A stretch of DNA of 64,000 nucleotides from Promerops cafer (Eukaryota; Chordata; Aves; Passeriformes; Nectariniidae). This document shows, one piece after another, positions 41,501 to 50,500 of the stretch. A model generated the notes under the pieces. That model was not told where the DNA came from. It worked only from the letters and a program-made list of their open reading frames with translations, and searched no databases. The stretch is taken from positions 792 through 64,791 of the forward strand of contig VZSE01002367.1 in assembly GCA_013398275.1 (NCBI GenBank). The letters run 5' to 3'. Each line of letters opens with the position of its first letter. Within the stretch, counting starts at the first letter, position 1. The position numbers and the translations under genes are program-made.

Positions 41501-44500
41501 ATCTTCTTCTCCAGGATGTATAAATGTTGCTTGTCTCTTGCATAATGCTCATCCTGTGCACTGTGAGCAAATGCAGATAGCTGGGCTCCTCGGCTGATTG
41601 GCATTGTGATCTTGTGTGTGCTGCTGCAGAGAGCCCCTCAGGAGCTGCATGGTGTGCTCTCAACATTTTAACAGACAGCACTTCCAACAAAAAGGAGTTT
41701 TTGTTCTGAATGCTCCTTTGTTTTGAAGTACTCGAGTATTCTGAGGATGTGGAACTGATGATGGAGTTCAGGTTATGGTTTAATATTAGCTTTGACAGTA
41801 CAGTGTTGTAAAAGAAAAGAATGTTAAACACTTCTCTGAATTCAAATCACTTCTGATTCAAAGGAGACATGAACATTTTTATATCCTTTTCATTAAAGAC
41901 ATTACTAGCAAGGATATAACAGTTATATTATACCTAGAGGTAGATGAAAATTTTATTCTACAATTACATGCTAAAAGATGCAGTGGCAGTCTTTCTGAGC
42001 ATGATTTAGGGATGTAGTCAAGTAATACTCTGTAAAACAGGGATAGGATTTCTTCTTGATTATAAAATCCTTCAGAAGCGGAGGAGTTGGCTTTAGAAAA
42101 AAGGGTGGGTTCTGATTTGGGGTGGTTTACTTTTAAGATGATCATGTCTCTATTGTGAATGATATTTTGGCTACTTTACACTAATGCTTTCAATAGAAAA
42201 AATATTTAAAATCAAGGTGTGTCTTAATTTGCCAAACTCTGTATTGCCAAAATTGGTTTTGTTTTCTTTTAGATTAAATTCTGACTGAAGTTGCATATAT
42301 TTTATATATGAAAAGGCTGAAATGTTTGCATGAATTATCTAGTTTTAATTAAAGGTAAAGCGATCATACAATATTGGTAGACAAATTTTAATCCTCAGGT
42401 GAGATACATCTAGGATAACTTAGATCAACTTTCGTCTTAAAGATTTCTGTGGTGGCTTTTCTCCTTCAAATTTAGCCTATATAGATTTAGAAGGCAATAA
42501 CAGAGGAGGAAAAATGCCAAAATAAAAGAGATGATATTGTGGTTTTTTCATTTACAACCTGTCTTGTGTTTTCTTAGGCACAAGTTTATAAGGATTTTTC
42601 TCTTAATATATTGGTATGTATTAATATGCAGAGTCACTACTAGAAAAAGGATTAAATCCCTGGGTTGCCATTTTCGGCATACCTTTTGTGTAATTTTTAG
42701 AGACCTATATAAAAATTATTTTTAGTATCTTTAGTAAGAATTCAGCAGAATTTTTTGTATTATACATACAAAAAATGTTTCTATGTATAGTACCTCAGAA
42801 CATGAGGCACTGAATGCCTAAATTTTTATATATTTTTTGCAAAACCTTTTTTCCAGCTGAAATATGAATACAGACATAAATGAAATCTATCGATTCTGGG
42901 TCTGTACAGTGTCTATAAATATCCCTTTTGTGTTCTACAAGTGCAATTGATTTAAAAGCTTTGTTGAAAACTGCTTTCCACCCAGAGTACATCAGATTGA
43001 AAAAAAGGCATTCACTGCCTGAAAACTCCACATGACAATCACAGGGATAATTCTCATGACATTACGCTGCATGCTATCTAAAGAGGCACTATGACCTTAC
43101 TGTGTACATTTAGATATTTTGGCTTTGCCAATTTTGAAAACTAATATCATTTACTTTAATGTAATTAATTTTTTCTTCATATAGTATTAATAAATAACCT
43201 TATAATTAACAATACACTTAAAAGCTGTTAGTACTCTAAATTTTAAGGTATCTTTTTTGTAAATTGTGTACACTTTCAAAGGTCTCAGTGCACTGCTAGC
43301 TTTAAATGAATTGAGCTTGGTAAACAAAAATCTTGCTATGGACATTGGGAAACAGAAGAGTTAAGTAACTTGCTTATGGCCGTGTGATGTCATTACAGAT
43401 CCCACATTTCTTGTTCCAAACATAAAACCAGGCATTTCCACTTAACATTTACCATGTCACCAAAATTAGCCTTTCTAGAGCAAATCAGGACCCAAAGGAG
43501 TGCTTTCTGATTTCACATGATGTTAACTGAGTAGGCTGGCTTGATTTCTGTCCCCCTTCTTTCCTGCCAAACAGTGAAGAAACTGCTTGTTCCTTTTACA
43601 GCTGCATTTGACAAGGGTGATGACCGAAGACTTGGCAAAAAACCTGTATTCACCAGTTCTCAGGTAAGCATTTATATCCAGACATTTAAAACATTCAGAT
43701 AATTGCAAACAAAACTATTTTAATTATTTGTTTTAAATTAATACTTATTTTCCATATTGCTTAATGGAACTTGTTTTTGTAAAATCTGTATTTTCTTGTA
43801 AACTGTTTCTGCAGAATCAGCAGTGTTGATTACTGGAAACATCTTAGGACTCAGACTGTGTTCTGCAACATTTTCAAACAGATAAGCTCAAATAAAAGGC
43901 AGGAATTTGTGTTCAGAACCTCACATTCCTCTCTTGCTACATAATGAAACTCATCTGTTTCCCAGAGCAGACGGTTTGCTACTGAGCTAATGAATCTCTG
44001 CTATGATTACAAGCCACCACAACACTGAGGCTGTTACACTCCCTGCTCTGAAAAATATTTATTAGTGCCCTCAACAACTCTTCTGTTGAAACTCACACTC
44101 ACAACTACATTATTAATTGGTAAAAAAACCTTATGGGTTTCACATGATTTGACAGTCTTGCATACATTGCAATTACACTGGAATCACAAAGATTCCCTTT
44201 CATGCCCTTAATTCTCCATGTTTGAGTTCCTCTTTACCTGAGAGAATCAATATTCGCATTTCTGTGTGGCTACGCTGCTGGCAATGGTTAAAAACACCAA
44301 GTGTTGTAAAATAATTTTTGGCTTTGTGTTTGTAGTCATGCATAGTCTTTATTCCTTTTTGGAAAATAAACACATATAACTCAAAAAAATTTCTTACTTA
44401 AGCAGACACTAATAATATAAATAAGTAAATATTACAGAGTAGTTTGTCCAAAGTGAAACTCAGATATTTCTGTCTCCTACATAGAGCAGTACTTTAATAT

Positions 44501-47500
44501 TCTTGAAAGCCAGCAAACTGAGCTAAAATATATGGGTGTATATATATATACATGTATATATATATACAATTATTTCTGTGTTAAATCTTGTTGCTTTAGA
44601 TTCATGTACTACTTTAAAAGTAGATGTGTTTCAGAAATTACAGATTATGGATAGTTTGGTGTTATGAATGTTTTGTTTGGGATTTTTTCTGATGCCATTT
44701 TTTTTCCTAGCTAAATAAAGCTACTACTGCATCTGTTGGTATAAGAAAGACTTCCTGGGCAGAACACGGGAAGAAAGATTGCTGGGGAGATTCTTCCACT
44801 AATCAAGATAAAATGAAATCGGACGGATTAGGAGCATCTGGACACGCATCCACCAATAGAAACACTGTTAATAAGACTTCAAAGCATGAGGATGTAAAGG
44901 GGAAAGATGGCAAAAAATTAGTTTCCAAGATTACTAAGGATTCCAAACCTGGGGAAAAAGCTGCTTTGCCAAAGGCTAGAGCTGTTATAAAGACAAAAAT
45001 AGAAAATAATGGAAATGTGAAGGCTGAAAGCATGCTTACCAAGCAAGATACAGAAAAGACATCATCTGCAAGTGGACAAAAGAATTCAGGAAGCAGCAAA
45101 GGACTGAAGAATCATGAAGGAAAAATTGCAGGTGCCAGACCTAAAGTGCTGACAGTAACCTCAAGCACACAGAACAAAACAAAGCCATTGAAAAAAACTA
45201 CAGGAAAGGAATCTCCCTCCTTGGTGACTGTGGCAACAACTTCCAGCAAGTCAGCAAATTCAAACATGGATATCCAGACTGCGGGTGAACAGACAGAGGA
45301 GCCCAAAGAGGATAAATCAGTAGAGGAAGGGAAAAAACAGACTGGTAATTTTTTATCATTCTTTCTTTAAAGTTCTCTTCTGATTGGTCTCAGGCCGGTC
45401 ATACACTGAAAACCAGACAGGGAAGCTTTAAGACAAACTACTATAAATTGATAAGAGTTACATTCTTCCCCTGTAAATGAGTATAAACTAACTTTATGGT
45501 CAATTAATAGCCATCTAAAACAGTAAACATTTTACAAATTTAGCATGTATGGTCTTCTCAATAACTGATCTTCATATATTAGATGTTTTTCAGTACTTAT
45601 ATGCAATGCATTTCCCTCTGTAACTTTGAATTTACTTTACAATAGTGAAAACAAAGGCCTCTGTGAAGGTATCAAATGGAATCACCACCAAAAATAAAAA
45701 GACTGAACTTGAGGCTAATGTCACAACAAGCAGGTATGTTACACAGCAATATGCTGCTTATAGATGTGTGCATGAGTGTATGAGTTTGGGAAGAAAGATT
45801 TCAGGTGAACTATTAAACTTACCATTAGATGTTCTTTTTCCTCTGAGAATGGTTGTCTGTAGGATGTTATTTACAAAACAATTTGAGTGAGCTGTTGGAA
45901 ACATTGCTGTAAAGATAAAATTGGTTTGGCTTTTGTATTGGACTGTTGCATGCTAATAATTTTTAAATTGTTATAGGTCATTCAGAATTCTGCATACTGG
46001 AACCCTTAATGACTACACAAGGTGTTGTAAAGTTACCATTTCTGGAATAGTTTAGATTAAACTGGACAGGAAACAGCTGAAGTGAAATTTTGAAATGGGT
46101 CATTATATATACATGCTTGTATATAAATTAAAAATATAGATATATATTTAATTTTTATTTTCAAAAAGTTTACTTTTTAGGTGGAATTTTCAATGTTTAT
46201 ATATGCGTGCACATTAAAACACATATATTTCTTATTTAAGTATAATTAAACATTGCCAGATCTAAGCCTGGAAATAATGGATGTAATGATTTCTTTGCAG
46301 TCTGACAAAAAAACCAACAGGAAAAGGGTGTAATGAGCAAAATGTACAAGCTGTTCTAAAGAAAAAAGGGAATGTGAGTACAAATTCTGCAGCACAGCAA
46401 AAGACTCAAAACACACCTACCAATTCTCCCAAGAACCAAGGTAAAGTTTCATACAGCAGTTAAATGATCTGCCACTATTATGCAAAGCTTTGAGTTTTGT
46501 TTGGTTTTTAGCACAACTATTTGGAAAAATCTTCTGGTGAATTCTGGGTTTTTTCCATATTTCACTTTTGGTGACAATCCTAAACTGTAAAATGCAAATT
46601 ATTGTGTCAATGTCAAAATACTTAAAAGACAGTCTTCACTGCCAGTCGGTGTTTTCTTCTGCTTGTTTAATCTGCACTGCAGTCTCTTCCATTTGCTGAT
46701 CCTCTGACTTCTGCATTTGGAACCATGACTGAGCTCAACAGAAATTCTGTAGGTCAAGCATTTGTTACTAAGCCTCAAAGATCTGGATTGCAGACTGCTT
46801 TATGTCTCCCTATTTTGGTGTTTTCCTATTTCCCCCTCTCAGTAGTGCTACTGGGGCCCCCAAACAAATACTTGATTTCAACAGCCACTGATAGCAGGGG
46901 TAGGAAATGACACTGTAGAACACAGAGAGGAAACACTGCTTTAGAAGGATACAAAGTGTTAAGGACAGAGCTCCAATATTCAAGTTATATTATCTTAAAT
47001 GCACTGTGATATAGAAGACACAGGTTCGGTCAATTTGTGGTCATTAAAGATCTTGCAGTATTTTCTGACTGAGCAGGGACATTAACTCTGGTATTCTAAT
47101 CACATTATAACTAATGCAATTATTTTCTGCCTCTGTTCATTTCCTCTACAATATAAATTGAATACAGTACTCATCACTTCCTGTGCTAAGCTGCTGTGTA
47201 GTGTTTGTATGCATTATTAGAGAGCTGCTGCTTCCTACACTCCAGGGATGACTGCTTCAGTTACAGGCTGAAGTGATTCCTGTATGTATATTCTATGAAC
47301 TGCTTTAAAGGTGCCAAGATGGTATTTTTGTCTACTACTTGTTATTTCAAATCTTAATTCTTTTAGAAGCCTTAAATCCCTTAGTTACATTAAAAGTTGA
47401 GTAACTTGTTTCTTAACATAAACAAACATAACATAAAATTGGTGAATATACTGTGACTGGCACATACAACCTTTATAGTCTTTTTTACTGTTTGTTAGGA

Positions 47501-50500
47501 CCTCAGGGGGAATCACCAAATTCACTGAAATCAGGAATGTCTCCAAAACATAATGAAGAAAAAAATGTGTTACAACACCCGGTTCAGACAACACTCCCAG
47601 AAAAACATCCTTCAGCTAAGAAGAAGAGTATTAAACAATCACAAACACCTGTAACAAAAGCCTCTTCAAAAGTAACACCTAAGACTCTGGTTCCGTCAAA
47701 GAATGCTGAGAATACAAATAGTAAAGACCCGAAACAGAAAACAGCTCTATTAAAATCTCAGTCCTCTGCCCAAAAGCATTCAAGGAGTGACTCTCCTGTT
47801 GTCCAGAAGAATGTGCACACCTCTGAGCACAGAGGTTCGGGACAGAAACTTGAGAAAAACACAGCTGATGCTGTGGCAGGTCAGCTTCATGACAATAATG
47901 AATGCTATTCTGCAGAAGAATCTTTAAAACCTGCCACAGAAAGTAGCAGTGACAATAAATTGCTGGAGTCCTGTCAGTCCAATAAACAAAAATTAGCAGA
48001 TTATTCTGAAACTGTGCAATACGAAATACAGTCCAAATCTTCTTCTCCTCAAATTGCAGAGGGAAGTATTTATAAACTGAACGTTTTACTAGAAAATGAC
48101 ATGGAAAGAAGACAAATCTATGGAGATAAGACTGGAATTAGAAAGACTGAAGATCCAGAGAAAGATGATAATACAGCCAAATTTCACGGTCATGCACAGT
48201 CTTCCAATGATGGATATTCAGACTTTTCTAAGGAAACCAATCAAAAGGCTATTGGTTTAGGAGAACTGGTGAAAGATTCAAAAGCAACAAAAGTCTGTAA
48301 TGAACAGAGTGATAAACTAAACTCTGAAACAGGTCTTAACTATGGTGAAAATGCTTTGTCAAGCTTTTCCCAAGTAACCAATAAAGAGGATGAGACATCA
48401 TCTTCTCAGATCCATGTGGAAGGATTTCTTACAGTTGATGAACTGTGTGATACATCAGCCTTGACTGAATATAAATCAGTTACAACAGATTTAGATGATG
48501 CTTCAGAATGTTCCACAGAACAAATAACAGAAAAATATTCACCTAATTACACAGAGCTTATAGAGCCTGTGGAAATGCCAGAAAACCACGAAAATGCAGA
48601 AATTCCCTTTGTGGACCACTGGAGTACTGGTGCTGTAGATCCAAAAGAGAGTCCTGAATCAGATACTGGCAGTGCAACCACATCCTCTGATGATATAAAA
48701 CCAAGATCAGAAGATTATGATGCTGGAGGCTCTCAGGATGATGAGGGATCCAATGAAAGAGGGATTTCTAAATGCAGTACTATGTTATGTCATGATTTTC
48801 TTGGAAGAAGCAGCAGTGACACAAGTACACCTGAGGAATTAAAAATTTATGACAGCAGCCTAAGAATAGAAGTGAAAATGAAAAAAGAGGGTTCTGATCT
48901 CTTTCGTGTTAATTCGACAAGTGATGATGAAATACCAAGAAAAAGACCTGAAATTTGGTCCCATCAAGAGAGTTCACGGACCACCACTAGAGAAAGCAAA
49001 AGTTCCGCTTTTGGTAATACACAGTTTACTCAGGAAGCAGACCAAGTTTCTTCTTCTGCCGATGAAACAGAAGATGACAGATCTGAAGCAGAGAACGTTG
49101 CAGAAAACTTTCCCCCATCAAATGTTCCTACTCAACAGTTCCAAGGAATTGATAATTTAGCTTTTGAGGATGCAACAGAAAATGATACTGCAAGTAAGGA
49201 GTTTTCTAAAACTAAAAATTTCAAGCGATCTGTTTTGCTTTCAGTAGATGAATGTGAAGAATTAGGAGCTGACGATAAAGTGGAAACTCACACTTCACGT
49301 CAGCACTCAATAGATTCTCTTACTCCTTCAGAAGTATTTGATAATGTTTCTCAAGAGCACCATGCAAAGACATTTTATTCAAGATACTCATTAGAAACTG
49401 AAGATGGATTTCTGGATGGCAAACAGCAAAAGGACAGAGACAATAGATTGGATAAAAGTGGAAGTTCTTTCCTGCATCTTCATGGTATTGAAATCCCAGG
49501 AAAGGAGAATCAAGGTGCTTCAGTGACTGAACAAAATTGCCCAGTGAAAGTATATTCAGCAGGTAGTCCACATCCAGGAGAAAACCAGCCACTAAATATG
49601 AAGAATGAGGTGGCTAGTGAATTTCACCAGTGCAATAAGTACTTAGACAATGATGCAAAATCTCAAGAAAGACCATGTCATCTGGATCTTCAGCAGAGAG
49701 AAACTAATTCTGATGTGCAAAAGAGCAGCTCTGCAAAACCAGTAGAAGCCAGTAAGAATCAGATGCTGACTCAGGAAAGTCAAGTGAGAGACAGTCAACC
49801 AGCAACTACTGAATGCGCTAATACTGATTTACTTCCAGGTAATGTACAGAAATAGAAATATTCAGTCATTCAAAACCAAATTAATAGGGAAAGCTTTGGC
49901 AATTTGTCTGGGATTGAATCCTGAACTGAAGTAATTTTGGCTGAAACTATATTTAAATATTTTTAAGTATTTCACTTGGATAGAGAATGCTTGTCTGTTT
50001 GAAATATCCGTCAATACCCTGCTGTTCAATGAGAAACTTGACTACAAGAAAAGAGATTTTATGTAATGGTAAAAGAAAGATTGGATGCAGTTACTGTACT
50101 TCTGTACTTCAGTTATTTTTGATCCAATCTAACATTGACAGCATCAGCTTTTGATGGAATCTTAGTAATTGCTTTGTCTGCTTGGCAACATATAGTATGT
50201 CTGAATGGGATGTGCAATAACTAAAGTAATAATCTTAACTAAAGCGCACTGAACTGTTTACCTGAACAGCTATATGCATTATTGTTGTGATTTATTTATT
50301 TATATATTATATACAAATTTGGATCATTCTCCCACTGAATGTAACTGAATATTTGCCATATACAGCAGTGGGAGTAGGTTTGAACTCTGCTTTAGAGCTT
50401 ACGAGATGTCTAAAATTCTAAATTTTACCAGTAAAAACTTATTTCCTAGAAGAGAGATTATACTTAGAACTTATGCTTATATACAAAAAAGTTCTAACTT

